Source of the DNA: Rhodopseudomonas sp. BAL398
Lineage (GTDB): Bacteria > Pseudomonadota > Alphaproteobacteria > Rhizobiales > Xanthobacteraceae
DNA length: 64,000 nt
Assembly: GCF_033001325.1 (NCBI RefSeq)
Contig: NZ_CP133111.1
Location: 4,542,501-4,606,500, forward strand
Reading direction: 5' to 3'
Positions 42,689 to 51,246 of this stretch are shown here, piece by piece. A model generated the notes under the pieces. The model was given only the letters and a program-made list of their open reading frames with translations, did no database searches and was not told the origin of the DNA. A program made the translations under genes and the position numbers. How positions within the stretch are numbered: position 1 is the stretch's first letter; every line of letters starts with the position of its first letter.

Positions 42689-44815
42689 TCACTCGGCGGC
42701 GATGAGGTGACCTTCGTCGTCGGCATCGGCCGGGGCTTCCTCCTCGTCATCGGTGCTGAGGAACTCGGGCAGCGTCGTGCCGTCCTCGTCGCCGTCGCCG
42801 TCGCCGCTTGCCGCGCCGTTGATGTCGGCGAGGCGCAGCGGCTCGGGAAGCCAGCCGGTATCGGCCAACAGCCGCTCGGCCTCCTTGGCCATGTCGCCCT
42901 TCTTCAAATGGTCGATGAGCTGCGCCGACACCTCGCCCTTGGCCTCGCGGACCGCCTCAAGGATGCGGGGCTTGGTCACCCGGCCAAGATAGTTGTCGAC
43001 GGTCGGGCGCCATCCCGCGTCTGCCATGTCGAGACCGACGGCGTGCGCGATCCGGTCGGCCTGCTTCAGACGACGTTCGAGCCCGTGCTGAGAGGTGCCG
43101 GAGCCGCCATAACGATCCACCTTCTCGGAGAGCGCATTGACGCCGTAGGAGACGCAATGCGCCAACAGGGCGGCCCGTCTGGCGTCGTCAAGGTTGACCA
43201 GCCAGTCCCACAGGGCATCCTCGTCCTGCGGGATGTCGGCCTCCCAGCCTTCCTGCCGTTCCGCCACCGACTTGGCGGACGTGCTGTCCTTCAGGTCGGC
43301 GGCCTGGGCGGAGAAGAAGACGTGGCGGACCGACACCTCCAGGCACCCGCCGGAAGACGAGGTGCGGTGGAAGGTGTCGAGCACCAGCTTGTGCAGCAGC
43401 GCCGTCATGGCGACGTGCGGATTGCCGGCCAGCGCGTCCCGCAGAGCGAGGGTGCGGTGGGCCGTCAGTTCGCTGACCAGGCGTTCGGGCAGCGGCTTGA
43501 CGACATCGTCCTCATCATCCTCCGGTTCGGCCTTGCCCCCGATGGTGATGACCGCCCGCATCGGCTCCGCGTTCGGCGCGTCGCCTTCGGTTTCGCCGGT
43601 GCCTTCGGTCTCACGCTCGATCGGCGCCTCGTCTTCGGGTCGGACATAACCGCGCTCGATGGTCAGTCGGCCCGAGCTGTCGATGCTGACGAAGGCGCCG
43701 GCGCGCGCGATCTCGGCCGGATCGTAGAGGGTCGGCCGGTTCTGAAAACCGGCGATCGCCGTCTCGATCTCCTCGAGCCGCAGATCGACCGCCTCCGGCA
43801 GGTCCTCGCCATCGTCATGCTCGGCATAGAGCCGATCCAGCTCCTCGGTCAGGGCCTCGTAGGCGGCCTGCTCGTCGGCGGAGAGTTCGGGGCGTTCGCC
43901 CGTGATCCGACGCAGGCCCGACGTATGGCCGTAAGGAAAGTCGAGCGCGGCATCGATCCAGCGCCAGCCCTCGGCCGCGATCTCCTCGGCGGCGGCGCCG
44001 AGCTTCGCGGTGGAGAGGCTGTCGAGCAGCACCGGGTCCTGCAGCCACCCGCCGTCGTCGGCCTGGAACAGATCGCGCAGCGTTGCGCCGCCGGCCGCCT
44101 CATAGGCTTCGACCCCGACGAACTGCGCACGGCGATCGGAAGCGCGAACGGCGCCCTCGGTCAGCATGCGGCGGATCTCATAGGGCTGGCGGCTGTAGGA
44201 TCGCTGGATGGTTTCCCAGACCTCCATCTGCCGCGCATGGTCGTGCGACACCGTGAAGGCCATGAGCTGGTCAAGCGCGATGCCGTCCTCGGCATAGACG
44301 TCGAGCAGCGCCGGGGCGACCGCGGCCAGGCGCAGGCGCTGGCGGACCACGGCCGGGGTGACGTAGAAGCGGGCGGCGATATCCTCCTCGCCCATGCCGC
44401 GCCCGATCAGCGCCTGGAAGGCCCTGAACTGATCGAGCGGATGGAGCGCCTCGCGATGGACGTTCTCGGCGAGGCTGTCTTCCTCAGCCGGGATCGCGGA
44501 GGCCGCGTCGCGGACGTTGCAGGGGACTGGTGCGGTCTTCGCGAGACGCTTGGCCTTGACCAGCAGTTCGAGCGCCCGGAACCGGCGACCGCCGGCCGGG
44601 ACCTCGAAGATGCCGGTTTCCACGCCCTCGCCGTCGAGCACAGGGCGGACGTTGAGGTTCTGAAGAAGACCGCGGTGGCCGATATCCTCGGCCAGTTCGG
44701 GAATCGAGACGCCGGCCTTGGTCTTGCGGACGTTGGCCTGGCTCAGGATGAGCTTGTTGAAGGGGATGTCGCGACGCTCGCCAAGGGACGCGATTTTCTG
44801 AACGGCGGTTGCCAT
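42689..44815 (-). CDS. ParB/Spo0J-like nuclease-type protein of conjugative elements
   Basis: 708 residues from the ATG at 44815 (GGAG 8 nt upstream; another ATG at 44830 lies in the shared leader). The ParB N-terminal domain is IPFNKLILSQANVRKTKAGVSIPELAEDIGHRGLLQNLNV, with IFEVPAGGRRFRALELL, and the HTH follows (GRGMGEEDIAARFYVTPAVVRQRLRLAAVAPALL). The long C-terminal part is acidic and variable. These large ParB-like proteins are typical of Tn4371-like elements and are not the partner of the ParA at 25 kb. Possibly an anti-restriction or DNA-handling function in the new host. Confidence 0.92.
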   Translation of the reverse strand: MATAVQKIASLGERRDIPFNKLILSQANVRKTKAGVSIPELAEDIGHRGLLQNLNVRPVLDGEGVETGIFEVPAGGRRFRALELLVKAKRLAKTAPVPCNVRDAASAIPAEEDSLAENVHREALHPLDQFRAFQALIGRGMGEEDIAARFYVTPAVVRQRLRLAAVAPALLDVYAEDGIALDQLMAFTVSHDHARQMEVWETIQRSYSRQPYEIRRMLTEGAVRASDRRAQFVGVEAYEAAGGATLRDLFQADDGGWLQDPVLLDSLSTAKLGAAAEEIAAEGWRWIDAALDFPYGHTSGLRRITGERPELSADEQAAYEALTEELDRLYAEHDDGEDLPEAVDLRLEEIETAIAGFQNRPTLYDPAEIARAGAFVSIDSSGRLTIERGYVRPEDEAPIERETEGTGETEGDAPNAEPMRAVITIGGKAEPEDDEDDVVKPLPERLVSELTAHRTLALRDALAGNPHVAMTALLHKLVLDTFHRTSSSGGCLEVSVRHVFFSAQAADLKDSTSAKSVAERQEGWEADIPQDEDALWDWLVNLDDARRAALLAHCVSYGVNALSEKVDRYGGSGTSQHGLERRLKQADRIAHAVGLDMADAGWRPTVDNYLGRVTKPRILEAVREAKGEVSAQLIDHLKKGDMAKEAERLLADTGWLPEPLRLADINGAASGDGDGDEDGTTLPEFLSTDDEEEAPADADDEGHLIAAE

Positions 44816-44827
44816 GTCGGGATACTC

Positions 44828-44907
44828 CATGACGGGCGGCCGAGAGACTCTCTCTCAACCTCCAACCCGTCACGGAGCGCAGCGCCGCCCTCTTCCTCTA
44901 AGGGGGC
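44828..44907 (-). promoter_or_regulatory. Shared leader element, copy B (before the ParB-like gene)
   Basis: Blocks on the minus strand: AGAGGAAGAGG (complement of 44889-44899), GTGACGGGTTGGAGG (around 44863-44871) and GAGAGAGTCTC (about 44846-44856). Same order and similar spacing as copies A and C. It directly precedes the start region of the ParB-like gene. Confidence 0.58.
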
Positions 44908-44989
44908 AGCGCCACGGGCCGGCAAACCGGAAAGACACGGAAGCGCAAAGCCGGAGACACGGAAAACCGCATCCCCAGCTTTGCGGAAA

Positions 44990-46183
44990 TCAGGCGGCTC
45001 GATCGAGCAGCTTCTTCGCCTTTGCCTCCATGTCGAGGCGGGCGTCCTGATGGGGTTTGTCACGCGCGACAGCGGTGATGCCCTGCACGAAGTCGAAGAT
45101 GCTTTCGGGTGGGCGACCTTCCTCTGCCAGCACCGTGTCGATGATCCTGCCCGTTTCCGCCTTTGCGAAACCGCGTCGGCGCAGGAAGTCGGCGCGATCC
45201 TCGTCGGTGCGCGCCACGATCCGCTCGCGGGCGGCCTTGATGCCGTTGACGAAAGGCAGGGGCGAGGAATTGGCGAAGTTCAGAAGCGCAGGGGCCGCCT
45301 CATGGGCGAAGCGGTTGGCGGCATATTTGGAGTGGCGGATGGTGATTTCCTCGAAATCCTCCACGCCCCACAAATTTCGATTCTGGCAGACCGCGCGGAG
45401 GTAGAAGCTCGCCATGCCAAGCGTCTTGGCGCCGACCTCGGAGTTCCAGCAGTAGAAGCCCCGGAAATAGAGATCCGGCGAACCGTCCGGCAGGCGGCCG
45501 GCCTCGATCGGGTTCAGATCGTCGACCAGGAACAGGAAGACGTCGCGATCGGAAGCATAGAGCGTCGTGGTGTCCTGGGTGATGTCGACGCGCGGATTGT
45601 AGATCCCGGTCGACCAGTCGAGCACGCCGGGCACCTTCCAACGGGTGTCGCCCGTGCCGTTGCCGGCGATGCGCTGCACGGCTTCCACGAGTTCTACGTC
45701 AAAGATCCTCCCATAGTCCGGCCCGGTGACAGCGCGCAGTTCCGTGTGGCCGTCGTCGGTTTCCAGCGTCTTGATCTGCTCGGCCCGGTTGGAGGTCAGG
45801 CCGTATTGCAGGTTGATGGCGGCGAGCGCCGCCGGGAGCTGGCGCAGATAGGCGGCCGGCGCGCCGACCAGGCTGGCGAGCTGTCCGAAGGACCAGTGCG
45901 TCGGCGCGATGGCCGTATCCGTGCCTGGCAGGATCAACGCCAGCCGCTCCGGGTCGCTGCGGTTCGCCTCCACATGGATCAAGGCGCTTTCCACCACGCG
46001 GGTCCGGCTGCGGTCGGCGCGGTCGCGCACAGACCGCGCCAGCTCGGACAGCGACAGATATCGTTCGTCGGCCGGGCGCGAGAACCACTCGGACGAGACG
46101 CGGCCGACCCGCTCGCCGCGGCCGACATCCACTTTGTAGCTGCCGCGGGTGTCGCGGCGCGCATCGAGGACTTGCATGTTCAT
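44990..46183 (-). CDS. DUF932 protein
   Basis: 397 residues from the ATG at 46183 (GGAGATT upstream). SALIHVEANRSDPERLALILPGTDTAIAPTHWSFGQLASLVGAPAAYLRQLPAALAAINLQYGL and the central DYGRIFDVELVEAVQRI, then YASDRDVFLFLVDDLNPIEAG and RGFYCWNSEVGAKTLGMASFYLRAVCQNRNLWG match DUF932, a phage and plasmid family. Function unknown; such genes are often expressed early in transfer together with anti-restriction genes. The start is preceded by shared leader copy C. Confidence 0.93.
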   Translation of the reverse strand: MNMQVLDARRDTRGSYKVDVGRGERVGRVSSEWFSRPADERYLSLSELARSVRDRADRSRTRVVESALIHVEANRSDPERLALILPGTDTAIAPTHWSFGQLASLVGAPAAYLRQLPAALAAINLQYGLTSNRAEQIKTLETDDGHTELRAVTGPDYGRIFDVELVEAVQRIAGNGTGDTRWKVPGVLDWSTGIYNPRVDITQDTTTLYASDRDVFLFLVDDLNPIEAGRLPDGSPDLYFRGFYCWNSEVGAKTLGMASFYLRAVCQNRNLWGVEDFEEITIRHSKYAANRFAHEAAPALLNFANSSPLPFVNGIKAARERIVARTDEDRADFLRRRGFAKAETGRIIDTVLAEEGRPPESIFDFVQGITAVARDKPHQDARLDMEAKAKKLLDRAA

Positions 46184-46191
46184 GGGACCAA

Positions 46192-46272
46192 TCTCCACGA
46201 CGGGCGCCGGAGACCTCTTCTCCAGCCCTCAACCCGTCACGGCAAAGCCGGCCATCCTCTTCCTCTCAAAGG
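46192..46272 (-). promoter_or_regulatory. Shared leader element, copy C (before the DUF932 gene)
   Basis: Minus-strand blocks: GAGAGGAAGAGG (complement of 46256-46267), GTGACGGGTTGAGG (around 46230-46238) and GGAGAAGAGGTCTCC (about 46208-46222). Same order as copies A and B. It runs directly into the repeat at 46266-46344. Confidence 0.58.
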
Positions 46273-46344
46273 GGCGTTGCGGGGGCCTCCCGCAGAAGGG
46301 GTCGGCCGAGACGCAAGGCTCGGACGCAGGGGAAGGCTTTCCCC
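46266..46344. repeat. Direct repeat, left copy, bracketing module 1
   Basis: 79 bp from TCAAAGGGGCGTTG to GGCTTTCCCC. By eye it aligns with 50777-50851 with about 88% identity and three small gaps. The left copy is joined to shared leader C, so it belongs to the element backbone. The rest of the 378-bp gap to 46561 contains the operator at 46510-46546 and no gene. Confidence 0.75.
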
Positions 46345-46509
46345 TCCTGGCAATCTGAAGGTTTCGAATGCTCTGCACGAAGAAGGGGGTACGGACGAAC
46401 CCGGGCTCAACCCGCTACGGGTAACCGCAGCCGCGAACCGCAATTATGCCGGCCGAGAGTACGACGCGGCAATCTGGGAACTCCCCGTCAGGCTGATCGC
46501 CTATGGATT

Positions 46510-46546
46510 CACATCATTTTATGTGCTTAATACATTAAATGATGTG
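46510..46546. promoter_or_regulatory. Operator of the module-1 controller
   Basis: CACATCATTT (46510-46519) and AAATGATGTG (46537-46546) are perfect 10-bp inverted arms around an AT-rich core. The HTH gene starts 16 bp later. This is what a C-protein-like regulator of a restriction-modification system would bind to control its own operon. Confidence 0.65.
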
Positions 46547-46561
46547 TGTCCGGCGAGCCCT

Positions 46562-46852
46562 ATGACTTATGATGCGTTTGTCGCAGAGCTTGCTCGGGCT
46601 GGCCTCACGATTCGGGAGTTCGCCAGCCTACTTGGCATGCGACCGAACTCGATCACGAACAATCGGAAGCGGGGAGAGGTCCCTGACCACTTGGCTGTTA
46701 TAGCGGCTCTACTGTCTGAACTACGCCTTTCAGGAGTCCCTGCTGCGCCCGTCTTCGCCCGACTTGGCCTGACCAAGAAGAAGCCTCGTGGTGCTGCGAC
46801 CATCGGGCGGTTCGCTGGAGACAAGCAAGGAACATTGGAATTGCGCTCGTGA
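46562..46852 (+). CDS. Small HTH controller of module 1
   Basis: 96 residues from the ATG at 46562. TYDAFVAELARAGLTIREFASLLGMRPNSITNNRKRGEVPDHLAVIAALLSEL is an XRE-like HTH; the last 40 residues are basic. The frame is open far upstream, antisense to the ParB-like and DUF932 genes, but a start before 46562 would run through the operator. Its stop overlaps the methyltransferase start (GTGA). It probably times methyltransferase and nuclease expression, as C proteins do. Confidence 0.82.
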   Translation: MTYDAFVAELARAGLTIREFASLLGMRPNSITNNRKRGEVPDHLAVIAALLSELRLSGVPAAPVFARLGLTKKKPRGAATIGRFAGDKQGTLELRS

Positions 46853-49800
46853 CGGAGAGTTCACCCCTGACCCTCGATATCGCCGGCGACCATCTGGGTT
46901 GGCCGCATGTCGAGGCAATCCTCGCTCCGAAGGGCGCGGGCGCGGCAGTTTTCGCGGACCTCGTCCGAGGTAAGATCGGCCGATCACTCGACGCTATGCC
47001 AGATGCGCGCGGCATTCGTTTAGGCGTTCTCATGGCGGACGCGGCAGCGGCTACATCAGAACCACCTCTGGCGATCGTCGCCGAGTTCGCAGGACCCGTG
47101 AGCGAAGACACGCTGCGCGAACTGCATCGCTTGGCATGGAACTTCTCGCATGCGCCGACCCTGGTTACGATCGAACCCACGATCCTCAAGGTCTGGACCT
47201 GCTGCGAAGCCCCTGATCCGAGCCGGGATCTCGCGACGTATCTGGTTCAGAACGTGGCATCCGACGCCATGTCACCGCACGGCTCCGACCCACTCGAAGC
47301 TCAGGCTGCGCGCGCCTTGCATTGGATCAACCTTGTCTCCGGCCAGTTCTTCTTAGCCCACGCGGCTCGGTTTCATCGCGATGGTCGAGCCGATCAGATG
47401 CTGCTCGGGAATCTTCGGCATATCCGGGCAGTGTTGGCCGGTCAGGGGCTGGTCGACGACGATATCTGCCACGACCTTCTGGCGCGGATCATCTTCGTTC
47501 AGTTTCTGTTTGATCGGAAGGACCAGGACGGCAAGGCTGCTCTCACGCCTGCAACCTTGCAGCGACTGCAGAAGGAGGGCGTCCTCGCCGAGATCCACGG
47601 CAGCTTTGCCAGCATCCTGTCGAGCTACGATGATACCTACCGACTATTCGACTGGCTGAACACGAAGTTCAACGGTGATTTGTTCCCAGGAAAAGGTGAC
47701 ACAGATCAGGCGCGGGCGGTGGGTTGGGCGATAGAGAAGGACATTGTCCGCCCGGCGCACCTGGCATCTCTGGCGGAGTTCATCCGGGGCGATGTGGACC
47801 TGGGCTCCCGGCAAATGTCGCTATGGCCGCAATATGCCTTCGACGTCATCCCGCTCGAATTCATCAGCAGCATCTACGAGACGTTCGTAACGGAGCGTGC
47901 CGCCAAGGACGGCATCTTCTACACGCCGCCCTATCTCGTAGACTTCATTCTCGATCAGGTTCTGCCTTGGAACGGAACCGAATGGGATTTGAAGATCATC
48001 GATCCTGCGTGTGGATCCGGAATTTTTCTGGTCAAGGCGTTTCAGCGGTTGGTCCACCGCTGGAAGCTCGCCAACCCAGGCGATACGGTGCGAGCTGAGA
48101 CGCTGCGCCGGCTGCTCGAGCGCAACATCTTTGGCGTCGACAAGGACCAGCATGCGGTGCGGGTCGCGTGCTTTAGTCTTTACCTCGCCATGTGCGACGA
48201 GATTGAGCCCCGTCACTATTGGACCCAGGTGACTTTCCCGCCCATGCGCGGCCGCCGCCTGATTTGCTCGGATTTCTTCACTGAAGGACAGACCGGTTTC
48301 GATACCGCGACAGATGGTGGCTCATACGATCTGGTGCTCGGGAACGCGCCGTGGGGCGACGGTGTGATCACTGAGGACGCCAAGGTCTGGGCCAAGGCAG
48401 GGCGTGGATGGTCTGTCCCCAATAAGGACATCGGCGGACTGTTCCTGGCTAAGGGCTCGGATCTGACAGCGCCGTCCGGGCGGGTGGCGATGATTCAGTC
48501 CGCAAACTCGCTGCTTTTCAATATCAGTCCAAAGGCCGCCAGATTTCGCGAGCAAATTTTCGGACGCCGCCGGGTCGAGGCGATTTTCAACCTCTCGGCG
48601 CTCCGCTTCAAGGTCTTTCGGCGCAAGACTCACACGACCAAGACTTCGGCCGCCCCAGCATGTGTCGTCATCATGGCTCCATCGGCACCGGCAGCTGACG
48701 ACCTAATCCGCTACGTCTGCCCGAAGCATGTCCGTCCGCTAGTTGATGACTTCAGCATCCTGATCGAACCTCAGGACGCTCGCGTGCTGCGGGTTTCGGA
48801 TGCCATATCAGAACCGCTTATTTGGTCGCAGCTCATGTGGGGCGCACCCCGCGATCTCCAACTGATCCGGCGGCTTCAGGGCTTCCCGAGCCTAGGAGCT
48901 TTAGCCGGCCAGAGGGCGTTTCCGTACCAGCAGGGCTTGAATTTCGGCGACCGGAAGAAGGCGATGCCGGACCTTGAAGGGCGCCGCATCTTCGATGAAA
49001 CGATGTTTCCTGCGGATAGCTTCCTGACCCTGGAAACTGAACCATTGCCCGTCGCGCACGACCTGAAAATTCACTCGAAGGCTTCGACCGGGGTAGCGGC
49101 CTTCGCCTGGCCCCAACTCATCATCAAGCACAGTTTGAACAGCCCGACGCGACGTTTCCATGCGCGCATTACGAAATCGTCCAACAGGGAAGGCGTTCTT
49201 CCCAACCAGAGCTATTTTTCCGTCCACGCCGACTCGGCGATCCTGGATGCCGCCTGCCTTGCACACAACTCGCGCCTGGCGGTGTACTTCCATTTTCTAA
49301 CGAGCGGGCGGGTGTCCGCCTATCGCCCCAAGCTATCTCGGGACGAGATTCTTTCGCTCCCTATACCGGATCCGGCCGAAGCCTCACTGGATGGGATTTC
49401 GGATTACGCCGGCCTGGACGCCCGGGTCTTTGATCTCTTTCGCCTCAACGAGGCAGAGCGTGTTCTGATCGAGGATGCGCTGGCCTACACCGTCGACGGC
49501 TTCCTGGAGACCGATGAAACTCTGGGCGATGAGTCGACCACGTTGGGTGACACTGACGACGAGGCCCATCTGCGTGCCTATTGCGAATATTTCATCAGGG
49601 TCATCCGAGCAGGATTCGGCGAGGATAAGCCGCTCTCAGCAACGATTTTCCGAGCGTCTCAGGAACAGATGCCCCTACGCCTTGTGGCCTTCCGCCTTGG
49701 AGAAGACACGGGAATCTCAGTCCAAGAGATAGCCTCACCAGAGCTTCTGCGTCAGTTGGAACAGCTGGCCGACCTAGACGCCCCGTCCGGTGGCGGATTG

Positions 49801-49974
49801 TTCAATAGGCGGATTGGCCGCATCTACGACGCAAGCAGCGGTGCGCCAACAATCTTTCTCGTCAAGCCCGATCGAAAGCGGTTCTGGACCAGAAGCGTTG
49901 GCCTCCACGATGGCGATGAGGTGGCGCTGGATCTGCTCACCTGGGGACGCCCCATCCAGGAGATGGTGATTTGA
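46849..49974 (+). CDS. Class I N6-adenine DNA methyltransferase of module 1
   Basis: 1041 residues from a GTG at 46849. The methylase core resembles type IIG/Eco57I-like enzymes: an all-helical region before it (GIFYTPPYLVDFILDQVLPW), motif I IDPACGSGIFLVKAFQRL at about residue 384, NIFGVDKDQHAVRVACFSLYLAMCDEI, and motif IV VLGNAPWGDG at about 498, where NAPW replaces the usual NPP(Y/F/W). The C-terminal 450 residues should hold target recognition (PYQQGLNFGDRKKAMPDLEGRRIF; YFHFLTSGRVSAYRPKLSRDEILSLPIP). No nuclease motif is evident in the N-terminal 330 residues. A separate nuclease gene overlaps its end. Confidence 0.88.
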   Translation: MTESSPLTLDIAGDHLGWPHVEAILAPKGAGAAVFADLVRGKIGRSLDAMPDARGIRLGVLMADAAAATSEPPLAIVAEFAGPVSEDTLRELHRLAWNFSHAPTLVTIEPTILKVWTCCEAPDPSRDLATYLVQNVASDAMSPHGSDPLEAQAARALHWINLVSGQFFLAHAARFHRDGRADQMLLGNLRHIRAVLAGQGLVDDDICHDLLARIIFVQFLFDRKDQDGKAALTPATLQRLQKEGVLAEIHGSFASILSSYDDTYRLFDWLNTKFNGDLFPGKGDTDQARAVGWAIEKDIVRPAHLASLAEFIRGDVDLGSRQMSLWPQYAFDVIPLEFISSIYETFVTERAAKDGIFYTPPYLVDFILDQVLPWNGTEWDLKIIDPACGSGIFLVKAFQRLVHRWKLANPGDTVRAETLRRLLERNIFGVDKDQHAVRVACFSLYLAMCDEIEPRHYWTQVTFPPMRGRRLICSDFFTEGQTGFDTATDGGSYDLVLGNAPWGDGVITEDAKVWAKAGRGWSVPNKDIGGLFLAKGSDLTAPSGRVAMIQSANSLLFNISPKAARFREQIFGRRRVEAIFNLSALRFKVFRRKTHTTKTSAAPACVVIMAPSAPAADDLIRYVCPKHVRPLVDDFSILIEPQDARVLRVSDAISEPLIWSQLMWGAPRDLQLIRRLQGFPSLGALAGQRAFPYQQGLNFGDRKKAMPDLEGRRIFDETMFPADSFLTLETEPLPVAHDLKIHSKASTGVAAFAWPQLIIKHSLNSPTRRFHARITKSSNREGVLPNQSYFSVHADSAILDAACLAHNSRLAVYFHFLTSGRVSAYRPKLSRDEILSLPIPDPAEASLDGISDYAGLDARVFDLFRLNEAERVLIEDALAYTVDGFLETDETLGDESTTLGDTDDEAHLRAYCEYFIRVIRAGFGEDKPLSATIFRASQEQMPLRLVAFRLGEDTGISVQEIASPELLRQLEQLADLDAPSGGGLFNRRIGRIYDASSGAPTIFLVKPDRKRFWTRSVGLHDGDEVALDLLTWGRPIQEMVI

Positions 49975-50636
49975 CTTGGGCCGTCTCGCCGGCCGCGGCC
50001 ACCTCGGACCCCGCATTTCTGACGCTTGCTGCATCATGGGCACCGGAGCCGGCGCGGCAGTTCTTGTCTCTCGTCTGGCTCGCCTACGACGCGATGCGTG
50101 AGTCGATGCCCTTCGTCGACGGCGGCGATCTGGAGCGCAGCATCACCCAAGTTCTTGAGCCGCGAATTTCCGCCGCGATGACGGGATTTGAACCTTTTTA
50201 CGTTCAGCACGGGCCGTTCGAAAGGGAGACCAGACGTCCAGCACCTGCGCAGCCGCCGGAATACGATCTCGCCTTCGTCCTACGAGCCGATGAGCGCATC
50301 ATGTGGCCCCTTGAGGCGAAGGTTTTGGAAACTCCCGGCGCCGTGGCCGCCTACGCCCACGACGTGGAGAACGAGTTTCTGAAATGCCGCTATGCGCCGT
50401 TTTCGAGCTCCGGCGCCATGTTGGCATACCTGATCTCTGGAGACGCAACAGACGCGTTGGCCTCGATTGCAACCAAGCTCGGCTGCGAGCTTCACGATGT
50501 TGTCGAGCACAGCGCGCGGCCAAACCGCTACTCGAAGCACACCCGGAGCGTTCCTCCCGGCAAGCACTATCCCTCCGCATTCGACTGCTACCACTTGGTG
50601 CTGGAATACCCTGGGCTGACTCGAAGTAGGGCTTGA
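49971..50636 (+). CDS. Putative PD-(D/E)xK nuclease of module 1
   Basis: 221 residues from a TTG at 49971 overlapping the methyltransferase stop (TTGA). PPEYDLAFVLRADERIMWPLEAKVLETPG carries Asp99, Glu115 and Lys117, a D-x15-ExK pattern as in PD-(D/E)xK enzymes, after a helical region with a conserved-looking Glu (GGDLERSITQVLEPRI). No other domain. I do not recognise the family by name. Coupled translation with the methyltransferase suggests it is the cleavage subunit; this is inference. Confidence 0.68.
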   Translation: MTWAVSPAAATSDPAFLTLAASWAPEPARQFLSLVWLAYDAMRESMPFVDGGDLERSITQVLEPRISAAMTGFEPFYVQHGPFERETRRPAPAQPPEYDLAFVLRADERIMWPLEAKVLETPGAVAAYAHDVENEFLKCRYAPFSSSGAMLAYLISGDATDALASIATKLGCELHDVVEHSARPNRYSKHTRSVPPGKHYPSAFDCYHLVLEYPGLTRSRA

Positions 50637-50943
50637 CCAGCCGCGGCCTGTGACGCCGCCCTCCAGCACCGCCGTCATTAGCATACTATTTTCGGGACGA
50701 GATCCGGAGGGCCTCACGCTCACAGTCGCACTTCCCGTTGAGCGTCTTACGGGCTGGTTCTGATCTGCGCAGACGGTCAAAGGGGCGTTGGGGGCGTCCC
50801 GTAGAAGGGGGGCCGAAACGCAAGGCTCGGACGCGGGGGAAGGCTTTCCCCATAAGCTGTGGGTTCAAGTTCTGCGGCAATTGTCGAGTGTCGATTATCA
50901 CTATAGGGTTCCGCAGTAGGATTTCGAGCGAGTCGATTTGGCG
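50637..50943. repeat. Gap with the right copy of the direct repeat (50777-50851)
   Basis: The 307-bp gap between modules 1 and 2 has no gene. It contains the second copy of the 46266-46344 sequence at 50777-50851, in the same orientation, and behind it the AT-richer promoter region of the HigA-like gene. The sequence before the repeat (50637-50776) is not similar to the shared leader. Confidence 0.7.
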
Positions 50944-51246
50944 ATGCATCCAGGATCAGTGGTTCGGCAGGAATGCCTCGAAAAGCACGGGCTGAGCGTG
51001 ACCGACGCAGCACGCGTTCTCGGCGTGGATCGGCAAACCCTCAGCAACTTGCTGAACGCGCGATCGGGTATCTCGCCTGAAATGGCGATCCGACTGGAGA
51101 AGGCTTTCGGGTTGCCGGCCCGCGAGTGGTTGATGCGTCAACTCGATCACGAACTGGCCGAGGCGATGCACAAGGCCGACGGCATCGAGGTCCAACCGTT
51201 TGCTGGCACCTCGGACGACAGACAGGGCGCTCATGAACGCGGTTGA
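50944..51246 (+). CDS. HigA-like HTH regulator of module 2
   Basis: 100 residues from the ATG at 50944. MHPGSVVRQECLEKHGLSVTDAARVLGVDRQTLSNLLNARSGISPEMAIRLEKAFGLPAREWLMRQ is a typical HigA/VapI antitoxin-type HTH, but no HigB toxin is next to it. It overlaps the following methyltransferase gene by 14 bp. It most likely serves as controller of the module, by analogy with the HTH gene of module 1. Confidence 0.88.
   Translation: MHPGSVVRQECLEKHGLSVTDAARVLGVDRQTLSNLLNARSGISPEMAIRLEKAFGLPAREWLMRQLDHELAEAMHKADGIEVQPFAGTSDDRQGAHERG

Noticed and set aside
42398-46852. Very long plus-strand open frame (1484 codons)
   Set aside because: It is antisense to the ParB-like and DUF932 genes, which have clear family motifs; only its last 96 codons, from 46562, look like a real HTH protein. 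Long open antisense frames are usual at this GC content.
46562-50636. BREX
   Set aside because: The large methyltransferase recalls PglX in size, but there is no PglZ, BrxC or Lon-like gene in the island.
50944-51246. Toxin-antitoxin pair at the start of module 2
   Set aside because: Only the HigA-like protein is present; no RelE/HigB-like frame is found on either side, so it is read as a controller.
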